A stretch of DNA of 27,454 bases. It comes from DAOTTI01 sp034437795 (lineage in GTDB: Bacteria; Chloroflexota; UBA11872; UBA12225). The position numbers and the translations under genes are program-made. Below, piece after piece: positions 7,173 through 15,756 of the stretch. Under the pieces are notes generated by a model that searched no databases, was not told the DNA's origin, and saw only the letters and a program-made list of their open reading frames with translations. Numbering within the stretch: the first letter of the stretch is position 1; each line of letters opens with the position of its first letter. The stretch is taken from positions 1-27,454 of the forward strand of contig DAOTTI010000159.1 in assembly GCA_034437795.1 (NCBI GenBank), written 5' to 3'.

Positions 7173-7185
7173 CGGAGGTAGAGTG

Positions 7186-7875
7186 ATGGCCGCTTACAGT
7201 ATCGGGGAGTTCGTGCAGGCGACGGCGCAGGACGAGGCGGCGCGGGCGCCCTTTCAGCTCGAGAACCCGCACCTGCTGGAGGTGAACCTGAACGGACGGG
7301 TGTGGGCCAAGGCCGGCGCGATGATCGCCTATACCGGCCAGGTCAAGTTCACCCGCGAAGGGGTGCTGGAGCACGGCCTCGGGCGCATGCTCAAGAAGGC
7401 GGTCTCCGGCGAAGGGACGCGGCTGATGAAGATGGAGGGGCAGGGGCGCGTCTATCTGGCAGATGAGGGCAAGAAGATCCAGGTCCTGCGCCTGCACGAC
7501 GAGACCGTCTTCGTCAACGGCAACGACCTGCTGGCCCTGGAGGACGGCGTTGACTGGGACATTACTATGCTGCGCCGCGTGTCCGGCATGCTGGCCGGTG
7601 GGCTGTTCAACGTGCGGCTGAGCGGCGCAGGCTTGATCGCTATCAGCACGCACTACGACCCGCTCACGCTGCGCGTGGCCCCGGGCGAGCCGCTGTTTAC
7701 TGACCCGAACGCCACCGTGGCCTGGTCCGGCTCGCTCTCCCCGGAGATCAGGACCGACCTCTCGCTGAGGACGTTTCTGGGCCGCGGCAGCGGCGAATCG
7801 ATCCAGCTCAAGTTTGAGGGCACGGGCTGGGTCGTGCTGCAGCCGTACGAAGAGGGCGCCATGCCGACCGGTTAG
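7186..7875 (+). CDS. AIM24 family protein
   Basis: A 229-residue protein rich in beta strands. Key stretches are LLEVNLNGRVWAKAGAMIAY, GQGRVYLADEGKKIQVLRL, FVNGNDLLALEDGVDWDI and GLFNVRLSGAGLIAISTHYD. This is the AIM24 (tryptophan RNA-binding attenuator-like fold) family, which has bacterial members and a mitochondrial one. The bacterial role is not established. The ATG at 7186 is chosen over the in-frame GTG at 7183 because GGAGGT (7174-7179) is 6 nt from the ATG but only 3 nt from the GTG. A dispersed repeat element begins 9 nt after the stop. Base composition is like its neighbours. Confidence 0.88.
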   Translation: MAAYSIGEFVQATAQDEAARAPFQLENPHLLEVNLNGRVWAKAGAMIAYTGQVKFTREGVLEHGLGRMLKKAVSGEGTRLMKMEGQGRVYLADEGKKIQVLRLHDETVFVNGNDLLALEDGVDWDITMLRRVSGMLAGGLFNVRLSGAGLIAISTHYDPLTLRVAPGEPLFTDPNATVAWSGSLSPEIRTDLSLRTFLGRGSGESIQLKFEGTGWVVLQPYEEGAMPTG

Positions 7876-7884
7876 TCGGGGTTC

Positions 7885-7984
7885 TTCACCAGCGGCGCCC
7901 TCACCGCCGCCCGCTCCGCGAGCCCCCGCTCTCCCAAGCGGTGCCCTCTCCCTTTGGGAGAGGGAACTTCTCGCTGGCCGTGAA
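7885..7984 (-). repeat. Dispersed MITE/REP-like element, copy 2 (most complete)
   Basis: The ends are TTCACCAGCG (7885-) and, inverted, GCTGGCCGTGAA (to 7984), an imperfect terminal inverted repeat. Inside is a perfect hairpin, CCCTCTCCC (7944-7952), TTT, GGGAGAGGG (7956-7964). It fills the gap between the convergent AIM24 and deazaflavin-reductase genes and may act as a bidirectional terminator. Related copies are at 5878, 16711 and 25139. Confidence 0.75.
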
Positions 7985-8017
7985 TAATGCAGGCTCGAAG
8001 TATTAGCCAGGTAGCCA

Positions 8018-8416
8018 TCAGGTGGCGGGGAAGGTGATCTGGACCGGCAGCGCGGTGCGGGCCCACTGGCTGAGCGGCCGGCCCTCCCGCCAGCCCTGAT
8101 ACTTGGCGGCCAGGAGGCGGCGCGCGACGGCGTCCAGTTCCGGCTCTGCCTGCGCGTTGACTACGCGAGCGCGGCCAGCGCGAGGCTCGGCGTCGGGCCG
8201 GCCGATGCGCACCTCAACCAGGGGGTTCTTCCGGAGATTACGCACCCAGTCGGAGCGATCGCGGTTGCCGGAGAGCAGGTAAAGGGCGCCGTCATGCACG
8301 GCGAACCAGATCTCGATGGTGTGCGGGCGGCCGGTGCGCCGCCCAATGGTGGTCAGGTAGCAGTACGGCTCATCCGCCAGTGCCGCCAGCCAGTGCTCGC
8401 TCGTCTCGCTCATCAT
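8018..8416 (-). CDS. Deazaflavin (F420)-dependent nitroreductase family / PNPOx-like protein
   Basis: A 132-residue protein with a split-barrel flavin-binding pattern. Key stretches are YLTTIGRRTGRPHTIEIWFA, GALYLLSGNRDRSDWVRNLR and NPLVEVRIG. The TxGRxTGxPR/H-type strand and the W-x-x-N-L-x-x-x-P segment are typical of the nitroreductase/quinone family that binds F420 in Actinobacteria and Chloroflexota. It is cytosolic and its substrate is unknown. Two adjacent ATG codons (8414-8416 and 8411-8413) can start it; the ribosome site is weak (AAGGG about 10 nt away). The stop is separated from AIM24, which it converges on, by repeat copy 2. It is 87 nt from the aldehyde dehydrogenase on the same strand, with nothing notable between. 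Confidence 0.85.
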   Translation of the reverse strand: MMSETSEHWLAALADEPYCYLTTIGRRTGRPHTIEIWFAVHDGALYLLSGNRDRSDWVRNLRKNPLVEVRIGRPDAEPRAGRARVVNAQAEPELDAVARRLLAAKYQGWREGRPLSQWARTALPVQITFPAT

Positions 8417-8503
8417 GCGGGATACCCTTCATACGCTGCCCTGCATGCCCTGCCCTTCATATGTCGCCCTTCCGTGTCCTATCCTCCCTGCCCCGCGCGC
8501 CCC

Positions 8504-10126
8504 TCACGCCTCACCCACGGCTCCCTCACCGAGATCAAACCGTACCCCCTGGGCTAAGGGCAGGTCGGCGCCGAAGTTGATGGTGCAGGTCTGGCGGCGC
8601 GTGTACGCCTTCCAGGCGTCTGAGCCGGCCTGGCGCCCGCCGCCAGTGGCCTTCTCGCCGCCAAAGGCCCCGCCGATCTCGGCGCCGGAGGTGCCGGCGT
8701 TGACGTTGGCGATGCCGCAATCAGAGCCGGCGGCGGAGAGCCAGCGCTCGGCCGCGCGCAGGCTGGTGGTGAAGAGGGCGCTGGAGAGGCCCTGGGGCAC
8801 CGCGTTGTGCACCTCAATGGCCTCGTCGAGGTTCTCCACCTCGAAGACGCGGAGGATGGGGGCAAAGATCTCTTCGTTGACGATGGGCATGTCCGGCCGC
8901 GAGCGGATGATGGTCGGCTCGACGAAGAAGCCGGGCCGGTCATCGAGCGCGTGGCCGCCGTACAGGATCTCACCGCCCTGGGCGGTGATGGCCTTGAGGC
9001 CGGCCAGGTAGGCCTCCACGGCCTCCTGCGAGATGAGGGGCCCCATCAGCGTGCGCTCATCCAGGGGGTCGCCGATGGGGACGGTGGCGTAGGCGCGGAT
9101 CAGGCGCTCCAGAAACGGCCGCGCGATGCCGCGCTGCAGGATCAGGCGGCGGGTGGTGGTGCAGCGCTGGCCGGCGGTGCCGACGGCGCCGAAGAGCACG
9201 GCGCGCAGGGCCAGCTCCAGGTCGGCGTCGTCCAGGACGATGACGGCATTGTTCCCGCCTAGCTCCAGGATGCAGCGCCCCGTGCGGCGGCCGACCACCT
9301 CGGCCACACGCTGGCCGAGCTGGCAGGAGCCTGTGGCCTGAATGAGCGGGATGCGCCGGTCGGCGATGAGGGCCTCGCCGATGGTGGCGCCGGAGCCGAC
9401 GACCAGGCTCATCACGCCCTCCGCCTCGGTGCCGCGAGTGACCTCGTCTACGATCTGCTGGATGGCGATGGCGCAGAGGGGCACCAGGCTGGATGGCTTC
9501 CAGACCAGGGTGTCGCCGCAGACGAGGGCGAGGGCCCAGCCCCAGGAGTAGACGGCGGCGGGGAAGTTGAAGGCGGTGATCACGCCGACGACGCCGAGCG
9601 GGTGCCACTGCTCCATCAGGCGATGCTGGGGGCGCTCGGATGGCATGGTGCGCCCGTAGAGCTGGCGCGAGAGGCCGACGGCAAAGTCGCAGATGTCGAT
9701 CACCTCCTGGACCTCACCGCGCGCCTCAGAGAGGATCTTGCCGTTTTCCAGGGAGATGAGGCGGGCCAGGGCCTCCTTGCGGGCGCGGAAGGCGTCGCCC
9801 AGCTGGAGCACGATCTCGCCCCGCCTGGGGGCAGGGACCAGGCGCCAGCGCCGGAACACCTCCTGGGCGCGAGTGACGGCGGCGTCGTAGTCCGCCAGGC
9901 CGGCGGCATGGACGCGGGCGATGACGCGGCCGGTCGTCGGGTCAAGGGTCTCGAGCACCGGCCCCGCCGGCTGGGGCACGACGCGCCCGCCCCAGGCGAC
10001 CCCGGAGTGCTCGGCGCCGGGGGTAAGGCCGAAGGCGGCAAGGATGGGTTCCGGCGCCAGCGCCCGGGCGCCGGATGCCGGCGCGAGGGTGGAAGCCAGA
10101 TGGGTCGTCGTCTGTCGGGTCGCCAT
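8504..10126 (-). CDS. ALDH7-type aldehyde dehydrogenase (aminoadipate-semialdehyde dehydrogenase-like)
   Basis: A 540-residue NAD(P)-dependent aldehyde dehydrogenase. It has the substrate-entry motif VITAFNFPAAVYSWGWALAL, the general base region ILELGGNNAVIVLDDADL, and the catalytic Cys in GTAGQRCTTTRRL. The C-terminal signature IGGAFGGEKATGGGRQAG and its run to AYTRRQTCTINF are specific to the ALDH7/antiquitin group. Members oxidise alpha-aminoadipic semialdehyde or related aldehydes in lysine or pipecolate breakdown, but some act on other aldehydes. The length is about 30-40 residues over the usual 500, as a low-complexity N-terminal leader (Ala/Pro-rich). GAGGAGGT lies 7 nt before the ATG. 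No lysine-catabolism genes are visible nearby; the neighbours concern sugars. Confidence 0.92.
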   Translation of the reverse strand: MATRQTTTHLASTLAPASGARALAPEPILAAFGLTPGAEHSGVAWGGRVVPQPAGPVLETLDPTTGRVIARVHAAGLADYDAAVTRAQEVFRRWRLVPAPRRGEIVLQLGDAFRARKEALARLISLENGKILSEARGEVQEVIDICDFAVGLSRQLYGRTMPSERPQHRLMEQWHPLGVVGVITAFNFPAAVYSWGWALALVCGDTLVWKPSSLVPLCAIAIQQIVDEVTRGTEAEGVMSLVVGSGATIGEALIADRRIPLIQATGSCQLGQRVAEVVGRRTGRCILELGGNNAVIVLDDADLELALRAVLFGAVGTAGQRCTTTRRLILQRGIARPFLERLIRAYATVPIGDPLDERTLMGPLISQEAVEAYLAGLKAITAQGGEILYGGHALDDRPGFFVEPTIIRSRPDMPIVNEEIFAPILRVFEVENLDEAIEVHNAVPQGLSSALFTTSLRAAERWLSAAGSDCGIANVNAGTSGAEIGGAFGGEKATGGGRQAGSDAWKAYTRRQTCTINFGADLPLAQGVRFDLGEGAVGEA

Positions 10127-10161
10127 CGCAAGACCTCCTCGATCACCGGCTGGGCAGCCGG

Positions 10162-10206
10162 ATCGTCACGTGCCCCATCGTCACGTGCCCTATCGCCGAG
10201 TGCCCT
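10162..10206. repeat. 15-nt tandem repeat, three units
   Basis: ATCGTCACGTGCCCC, ATCGTCACGTGCCCT and ATCGCCGAGTGCCCT stand head to tail. They lie in the 149-nt gap between the symporter stop and the aldehyde dehydrogenase start, both minus strand. The first two units each contain CACGTG, a 6-nt palindrome. Confidence 0.75.
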
Positions 10207-10275
10207 CTTGACCGTCGTTCTTGACCGCCTTCCCTGCCCACTGGGCAGCCGCCGGCGCCAGGCGCGGATGGCGGT

Positions 10276-11700
10276 TCAGGCGCCGGTCTCCCTGGCTAGG
10301 CGCGGCGAGACCGGCTGCACCCCAGCCGCGCCAGGCCCAGGCGCCCGGACAGGGAGCAAGAGGGCGCCGGCCACCAGCACCATCAGCCCGGCCACGGCCA
10401 GCGTGCTCCGCAGCGAGCCGGTGACGTCCGCCGCCAGGCCGCCCAGCACCGCCCCCACAGGCTGGGCCAGCTCCCAGACGGCCGCCCCCAGCCCTGTAAA
10501 CTCGCCGGCCCGCTGGCGGGGGATCAGGTCGGCCAGCAAGGGAAGGAGCGGCACCGTACACAGCGCGTTGGCCACGCCGGTGACCAGCAGCGCCACGATG
10601 GCCTGCTCCACCGTCCGCACCTGGGATCCGGCCAGCACGGCCACCCCCATGACCGTCAGCCCGACCAGGAGCACCCGCTTCTTGCCGAACCGGTCACCGA
10701 GCCAGCCGGCGGGGAGCGAGGCCACGGCCGTGGCCACGATGGGCAGCATCAGCAGGCGAAACGCGGTCGCCTCGTCGGTGCCGAGTTCCGCCACGCCGAA
10801 GCGGGAGAGAAACGGCACCACACCTCCCGTGCCGAACCAGAAGAAGAGCGTGGCCAGGAGGTACTTGGCGGCCTCGCGGTAGTGCAGCACGCCACGGACG
10901 TAGGCGACGGGGTGCAGGCGCAGGCGGCGTGGGGGCGCGGGGGCGCCTCCCTGCGGCCCTGGCCCACCTGCCCCCGCCAGATCTCCTGCCGCTGTCGGCG
11001 CCGATACGCGCTCGGCCACGCCCAGGAGCACCAGGCCGAACCCCAGCAGCAGGCCACCGGCGGCCAGCCAGAAGACCAGCGCCTCCCACTGCGCCCACAG
11101 CTGGGAGGCCAGCCAGAGCATGAGCATCTGCCCCGCCATGTTGCCGACGTTCAGCACGCCCCCGACGCGTGCCCGCTGTTCCATCGGCACCACGTCGACG
11201 AGCAGGGCCAGGTATGGGCCGTAGCCAATGGCCAGGAAGGAGGTCATCAGCACCAGCAGCAGGATGACCAGCGCCACCGGGGGGCGGAGCGCCAGCACTG
11301 CCAGCGCCAGGGCCGCCACCGGCACGCCCACCAGGATGTAGGGGCGCCGGCGCCCCAGGCGCGTCCGCGTGCGGTCGCTCAGGGCGCCGACGACGATCTG
11401 GAGCAGGCCGGCCAGGGGCGGCCGGTCCTGGGAGAGCAGGCCGATGATGGCGTTGGGCAGGGCGTAGCTGGCCAGATAGAGCGGCAGGGCGGCGTTGGTG
11501 AAGGCGAAGACCAGTCCGGCGCCGAAGTTGCCCCCGCCAAAGAGGGCCATCCGCGCCGGTGAGACAGGGGCCGGCGGCTCGGTGAGACCGGCCGGCTCGT
11601 CCTGGGGTGCAAGGGGGCGCGCCACGGGCTCCTCATCTGAAGCGTAGCGCACGGCGCCGCCGTCCCGCCCGCTCCTGCCCGCTCCCTCCGCCGGTACCAC
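10276..11700 (-). CDS. MFS transporter, sugar:cation symporter (GPH/sucrose-transporter-like)
   Basis: A protein of up to 474 residues with about 12 predicted hydrophobic membrane segments beginning near MALFGGGNFGAGLVFAF. The cytoplasmic loop between TM2 and TM3, LSDRTRTRLGRRRPYILVG, is the diagnostic D-R-x(4-5)-G-R-R-R-P motif of the glycoside-pentoside-hexuronide and sucrose symporter groups. A second conserved loop is PAGWLGDRFGKKRVLLVG between TM8 and TM9. It sits in the inner membrane and imports a sugar or glycoside with a cation. The first 50 residues are hydrophilic and proline-rich; the GTG at 11700 has no ribosome site and a later start is possible. It is divergent from the sugar-binding lipoprotein gene. 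Confidence 0.85.
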   Translation of the reverse strand: MVPAEGAGRSGRDGGAVRYASDEEPVARPLAPQDEPAGLTEPPAPVSPARMALFGGGNFGAGLVFAFTNAALPLYLASYALPNAIIGLLSQDRPPLAGLLQIVVGALSDRTRTRLGRRRPYILVGVPVAALALAVLALRPPVALVILLLVLMTSFLAIGYGPYLALLVDVVPMEQRARVGGVLNVGNMAGQMLMLWLASQLWAQWEALVFWLAAGGLLLGFGLVLLGVAERVSAPTAAGDLAGAGGPGPQGGAPAPPRRLRLHPVAYVRGVLHYREAAKYLLATLFFWFGTGGVVPFLSRFGVAELGTDEATAFRLLMLPIVATAVASLPAGWLGDRFGKKRVLLVGLTVMGVAVLAGSQVRTVEQAIVALLVTGVANALCTVPLLPLLADLIPRQRAGEFTGLGAAVWELAQPVGAVLGGLAADVTGSLRSTLAVAGLMVLVAGALLLPVRAPGPGAAGVQPVSPRLARETGA

Positions 11701-11727
11701 ACTCGCGAACCGGCGAGGGCTCGGGGA

Positions 11728-11837
11728 AGGGCCATTGCTATCTCGATCCCCTTGCCTGCGCCTGCTCGCGCGGCTGGCCTACCCCAGGGCGCGGCGACTG
11801 GCAGGGCCATTGCCACCTCGATCCCCTTGCCTCCGCC
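11728..11837. repeat. 35-nt direct repeat pair in the divergent promoter region
   Basis: AGGGCCATTGCTATCTCGAT... (11728-11762) recurs as AGGGCCATTGCCACCTCGAT... (11803-11837) with about 32 of 35 identities and a 75-nt start-to-start distance. The pair lies between the divergent symporter and solute-binding-protein genes. It could be two operator sites or two copies of a dispersed repeat; nothing in the sequence decides. Confidence 0.75.
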
Positions 11838-11952
11838 CCCATTCCAAGGTACCCTGAACGCACGATACGGCCGTTGGCCGTGACCCAGGCGCGCGTCTAA
11901 GGCATTGCCTGCGCGCCGTACCTTGCAGCACCTGGCAGCAGGAGGATCTTGC

Positions 11953-13326
11953 ATGATGAGCCGCCATCCCATCCACGCCACTCGCCGCTCGACCCTCGCC
12001 ACCCTGGCCATGGCCCTTGGATCCGGCACCCTGGCCTCTGCCTGCCGTCCGGCCGGGACCGGCGCGGGGCAGGGCACGACGGGGGGTGAGCGCAAGGAGC
12101 CGGTGACCATCCAGTTCGCCCACTGGGGCACCCCGGACTACTTCGAGCGCAACCGCGCCCGCGCCGACGACTTCGAGAAGAAGTACCCCAACATCAAGAT
12201 CGAGATTCTCCACCTCCAGGACGACTTCCAGGGCAAGATCCTCACCATGTTCGTCGCCGGCACGCCGCCGGACACCCACGTGCTTGACATGCAGGTGGTC
12301 CAGGCCTACGCCAGACGCGACGTCCTCCTGCCCCTGAACCCCTTCATGAAGGAGGACCGCACCATCAAGCCGGAGCTCCTGCACAAGAAGGCGGTGGAGA
12401 TCATGAGCGATCGCAAGGGCAACCTGCTGGGCATGCCCTCAGGCGGTAGCCCCAATCTCTACTACTACAACAAGGACCTCTTCGCCGCCGCCGGCCTGCC
12501 CACGCCGTACGAGCTGTATCAGAAGGGGCAATGGACCTGGACGGCCTTCCTCGAGGCCGTCCGCAAGCTGACCAAGGGCGGGCCGGGCAACTGGCAGGTG
12601 GCCGGCGCCGCCACCGGCCTGCACCGCCTGTGGATGAACGCCAACGGGGTGGAGGAGTACGACGACTACCGCGCTCCCAAGCGATGCAACTACGGCGATC
12701 CGCCGAACGTGGAGACCCTCCAGTTCCTCACCGACCTGCGCCACAAGTACAAGGTGACGCCGGTCAACTTCTCACGGGAGCTGGGCATGGACGACACCAA
12801 GGCCTTCATCCAGGGCCGGGTGGCGATGATGGCCCGCTGGACGTCCGGCATCGGCCAGTTCCGCACCATCACCGACTTCACCTGGGGCATGGTGCCCTAC
12901 CCCAAAGGCCCCGGCGCCAGGGCGGTGATGGCCAACGACTACGCCACCTCCGGCCCGGCCATCGCCAAGGCCAGCAAGTATCCCAAGGAATCCTGGGAGT
13001 GGGTCAAGTTCACGGCCAATGAGGAGGGGCAAAAGATCGCCGCCACCGCCGGCCAGGGCACAGGCGTCTACTTCTCCGACGCGGCCAACCAGGAGGTCAT
13101 CCGGCTGCTCAAGGAGATCAAGACGCTGGAGACCCCCACCATGACCGTGGACCTGATCAAGAAGGGTCACAGCTTCGTCCGCCTCCTGTCGGTGGACCAG
13201 GATCAGATCAACAAGCTGATCAACGACCATCTCAACCCGATGTGGAACGGCGACGACGCCCCGCCTGTGGCCGCGCGGCGCGCCGCCGACGCCGTCAACG
13301 ACTTCCTGAAGAGCAACCCCCAGTAG
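11953..13326 (+). CDS. ABC-type sugar substrate-binding lipoprotein (family 1)
   Basis: A 457-residue extracellular binding protein. It has a twin-arginine-like leader (ATRRSTLATLAMALGSGTLA) ending in a lipobox-like ASAC, then a Gly/Thr linker. The mature part starts VTIQFAHWGTPDYFERNRAR and continues with FEKKYPNIKIEILHLQDDF, LTMFVAGTPPDTHVLD and LYYYNKDLFAAAGLPTPYEL, all typical of the MalE/UgpB cluster. AGGAGG (11940-11945) lies 7 nt before the ATG, which excludes the longer frame from 11905. It should bind an oligosaccharide or glycoside outside the membrane. No permease or ATPase gene adjoins; it heads a run with an oxidoreductase gene 63 nt downstream. Its last codons and stop are tandemly duplicated. 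Confidence 0.92.
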   Translation: MMSRHPIHATRRSTLATLAMALGSGTLASACRPAGTGAGQGTTGGERKEPVTIQFAHWGTPDYFERNRARADDFEKKYPNIKIEILHLQDDFQGKILTMFVAGTPPDTHVLDMQVVQAYARRDVLLPLNPFMKEDRTIKPELLHKKAVEIMSDRKGNLLGMPSGGSPNLYYYNKDLFAAAGLPTPYELYQKGQWTWTAFLEAVRKLTKGGPGNWQVAGAATGLHRLWMNANGVEEYDDYRAPKRCNYGDPPNVETLQFLTDLRHKYKVTPVNFSRELGMDDTKAFIQGRVAMMARWTSGIGQFRTITDFTWGMVPYPKGPGARAVMANDYATSGPAIAKASKYPKESWEWVKFTANEEGQKIAATAGQGTGVYFSDAANQEVIRLLKEIKTLETPTMTVDLIKKGHSFVRLLSVDQDQINKLINDHLNPMWNGDDAPPVAARRAADAVNDFLKSNPQ

Positions 13327-13371
13327 GCAGCTTCCTGAAGAGCAACCCCCAGTAGGTAGCTTCCTGAAGAG
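13302..13371 (+). repeat. 29-nt tandem duplication of the 3' end of the binding-protein gene
   Basis: The unit starts CTTCCTGAAGAGCAACCCCC and ends AGTAGGCAG. It covers the last codons and TAG of the binding-protein gene (13302-13330), is repeated with one change (13331-13359), and begins a third time (13360-13371). The third copy merges into the ribosome site (AGGA, 13380-13383) of the next gene. Confidence 0.9.
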
Positions 13372-13389
13372 TGCCCAGCAGGAAACGGT

Positions 13390-14427
13390 ATGGCAGCGAC
13401 ACCTGGGTCTAAGTCCCTTGCGCGCCCGCCCCTGCGGGTGATCCACGTCGGCGTCGGCGGGCGCGGGCGCTGGCCCCTGGAGGTGCTGGGCGCTGATCCA
13501 CGCTTCCAGTCCGTCGCCCTGGTCGACGTCGTCCCCGCCCACCTGGAGCAGGCGCGGGCCATCACCGGCCTGCCGTCCAGCGCGTGCTTCGCATCGGTGG
13601 ACGAGGCGCTCCGCGCGGTCGAGGCCGACGCGCTGGTCATCTGCACCCCCACGGTGACCCACGCCCGCTTCTGCCGCGCGGGGTTCGGCGCGGGCAAGCA
13701 CGTGCTGGTGGAAAAGGGGATGACCCTAGACTGGCAGGAGGCCAACGCCCTGGTGCAGGAGGCCGCCCAGGTCGGGGTCTGCTTCTGCGTGAGCCAGAAC
13801 TACCGCTACACGGCAGAAGTACAGACGCTGCACCATTTACTGGCAGGGGGCGAGTACGGCACCGCGCACCTGATCGACCTGATCCACCACCGCTATCGGC
13901 CTGAGCCGCGCACGCTCAACTATCCCTTCGCCATGGTCTGGGACATGAGCTGCCACCACTTCGATAACCTGGTCGCGCTCTTCGGCCCCGTGGCGCGCGT
14001 AACCGCCGTCTCCCACAATGCCCCCTGGTCGGCCTACCCCTACGACGCCGGCCTCTCCGCGGTGCTCGAGTTCGAGCGTGGCCCCGTCTGCACCTACCAG
14101 CTGACCCACCAGGCGACAGTAAGCGACTACCGCTTTGTGGGGCAGACCGAGCGCGGAGGCCTGCGCTGGCAGGACGGGCGCTGGCAGTTCCTGCCCAGGC
14201 CGGCGCGCCAGCTGGGCCGCAATCCCGAGGCCATCCCGCTGGAGAACGTGCCGGTGGGGCGGTCCGAGCAGGGGGTAGTTGACGACTGGTACCGCTACAT
14301 CACCGAAGGCGTCGAACCCGGCATCAGCGGGCGCCATAACTTGGAGACGCTCGCCGTCTGCGAGATGGCCGTCCGCTCCGCCACCGACCGCCGGCCCATC
14401 ACCCGCGCGATGCTGGCCGGCTCCTGA
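13390..14427 (+). CDS. Gfo/Idh/MocA family NAD(P)-dependent oxidoreductase
   Basis: A 345-residue protein. The N-terminal Rossmann fold has the dinucleotide motif VIHVGVGGRGRW at about 18-29 and an acidic strand end ALVDVVP. The family E-K-P motif appears as VEKGMTLDW, keeping the Lys but with Gly for Pro. The C-terminal domain has WDMSCHHFDNLVALFGP, which supplies the D-x(3)-H active-site pair. Members oxidise or reduce sugars, inositols or glycosides; keto-sugar intermediates serve in glycoside cleavage. AGGA is 6 nt from the ATG. It is probably co-transcribed with the binding protein before it and the MLE-type and DUF6807 genes after it. Linkage with DUF6807 proteins is common in bacteria. 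Confidence 0.92.
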   Translation: MAATPGSKSLARPPLRVIHVGVGGRGRWPLEVLGADPRFQSVALVDVVPAHLEQARAITGLPSSACFASVDEALRAVEADALVICTPTVTHARFCRAGFGAGKHVLVEKGMTLDWQEANALVQEAAQVGVCFCVSQNYRYTAEVQTLHHLLAGGEYGTAHLIDLIHHRYRPEPRTLNYPFAMVWDMSCHHFDNLVALFGPVARVTAVSHNAPWSAYPYDAGLSAVLEFERGPVCTYQLTHQATVSDYRFVGQTERGGLRWQDGRWQFLPRPARQLGRNPEAIPLENVPVGRSEQGVVDDWYRYITEGVEPGISGRHNLETLAVCEMAVRSATDRRPITRAMLAGS

Positions 14428-14510
14428 CCGCTGTGCCCGCCATGGACCGTCTACCCGCGCCTCACCCGCGCGGACACAACCGTTTACCATCGTCTGGCGC
14501 CACCACAGCC

Positions 14511-15662
14511 ATGAGAACCATCGAGCGCGTCGACGTCTTCCCCACAGGCATCCCGCTGACGCGCACCTTCACCTTCGCCTCCGGCACCGCCGGCGCAGCG
14601 GGGGAGCGGGCGCCCCACGTCTTCGTCAAGGTCACGGATAGCGAAGGGGAGACCGGCTGGGGGGAGGCCCGCCCTGTCCCCGGCTGGTCCTACGAGACGC
14701 TGGAGACCGTCGCCAGCACCATCCGGCGCTATCTCGCCCCCGCGGTGCTGGGTCTGCCCATCACCGACCGCTGGGAGCTGCACCGGCGCCTGCACCGCGC
14801 CATTGGCCGCGGCCCCAGCGCGGGCCAGCCGATCGCCAAGGCCGCCCTGGATACGGCCATCCACGACCTGTGCGCCCGCGCGGCCGGCCTGTCCTTGCGT
14901 TCCTTCCTCGGCGGGAGCGACCGGCGGGCCCCGATCGCGCTCAGCTACACGGTGACGGCGCACGAGCCGGAGGCCGCCGCCGAGGAGGTGGCCGGCGCCC
15001 GGGAGCAGGGCTATCGCCACTTCAACTTCAAGGCGGCCGTCCCGCCGGTGAGCCTCCAGGCCGACGTGGCGCTGGCCCGCGCCATCCGGCGCGCCGCCGG
15101 TCCGGACGCCTTCGTCTGGGCCGACGCCAACCAGGGGTTCCAGGTGCACCAGGCGCGGCTGGTGGCGCGAGGCCTTCTCGAGGCGGGCGTGGACGTGCTG
15201 GAGCAGCCCCTGCCCGCCGACCAACTCCCCCTGATGCGGCAGCTCCGCGCCGGCTGTCCCTTACCGCTGGCCGTGGACGAAGCCGGCGTCGGCCCCACCG
15301 AGTTTCTGCACTACGTCCGCGCGGGGGTGGTCGATTATCTCGTGATCAAGCTCACGCGCAACGGGGGCGTGTGGCCCACCATGCAGCAGATCGCCATTGC
15401 CGAAGCGGCTGGCCTGCCCCTGCTGGTCAGCGGCCTGACGGAGAGCCTGCTGGCCAAGGTGGCCGCCTGCCAGGTGGCCTCCATCTTCGGCTTCGCCGGC
15501 CCCGCCGCCCTCAACGGCAGCCAGTTTCTGGACGAGGCCGCGCTCTACCCCGGCAAAGCCGCCATCGAGTACGATGGCGCCGTCCACCTGCCGGCGACAC
15601 CCGGCCTGGGCGTGCGCCCCGACGAGCGCGCCCTGGCCGGCATCCTGCTTGAGGGCGTCTGA
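14511..15662 (+). CDS. Enolase superfamily, MLE-type (muconate cycloisomerase / dipeptide epimerase-like) enzyme
   Basis: A 383-residue protein. The capping domain begins MRTIERVDVFPTGIPLTRTF and includes GETGWGEARPVPGWSYET. In the barrel, the lysine on strand 2 is K174 (FNFKAA, the preceding position is Asn rather than Lys). Metal ligands are D205 (VWADANQGF), E231 (LEQPL) and D256/E257 (AVDEAG), and the opposite lysine is K280 (VIKLTRNGG). Lysines on both faces mark the MLE subgroup, unlike the His-dyad paralogue at 734-1816. Reactions in the group are cycloisomerisation, racemisation/epimerisation or dehydration; the specific one is unknown. The ATG at 14511 has no good ribosome site. An in-frame start at 14433 would add 26 unlikely residues. 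It is 83 nt after the oxidoreductase. Confidence 0.9.
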   Translation: MRTIERVDVFPTGIPLTRTFTFASGTAGAAGERAPHVFVKVTDSEGETGWGEARPVPGWSYETLETVASTIRRYLAPAVLGLPITDRWELHRRLHRAIGRGPSAGQPIAKAALDTAIHDLCARAAGLSLRSFLGGSDRRAPIALSYTVTAHEPEAAAEEVAGAREQGYRHFNFKAAVPPVSLQADVALARAIRRAAGPDAFVWADANQGFQVHQARLVARGLLEAGVDVLEQPLPADQLPLMRQLRAGCPLPLAVDEAGVGPTEFLHYVRAGVVDYLVIKLTRNGGVWPTMQQIAIAEAAGLPLLVSGLTESLLAKVAACQVASIFGFAGPAALNGSQFLDEAALYPGKAAIEYDGAVHLPATPGLGVRPDERALAGILLEGV

Positions 15663-15756
15663 TCTTGAGGCCGCCGGATGCCGGCCAGCGCGCCCCTGCG
15701 GACATCAGGTGGGGGATCAGCGGGGGACATCGGCAGATGGCGAAAGGATCGACATC

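Noticed and set aside
8018..8416. Pyridoxamine 5'-phosphate oxidase proper
   Set aside because: It is too short and lacks the C-terminal PNPOx dimerisation region; the split-barrel motif fits the deazaflavin-dependent group better.
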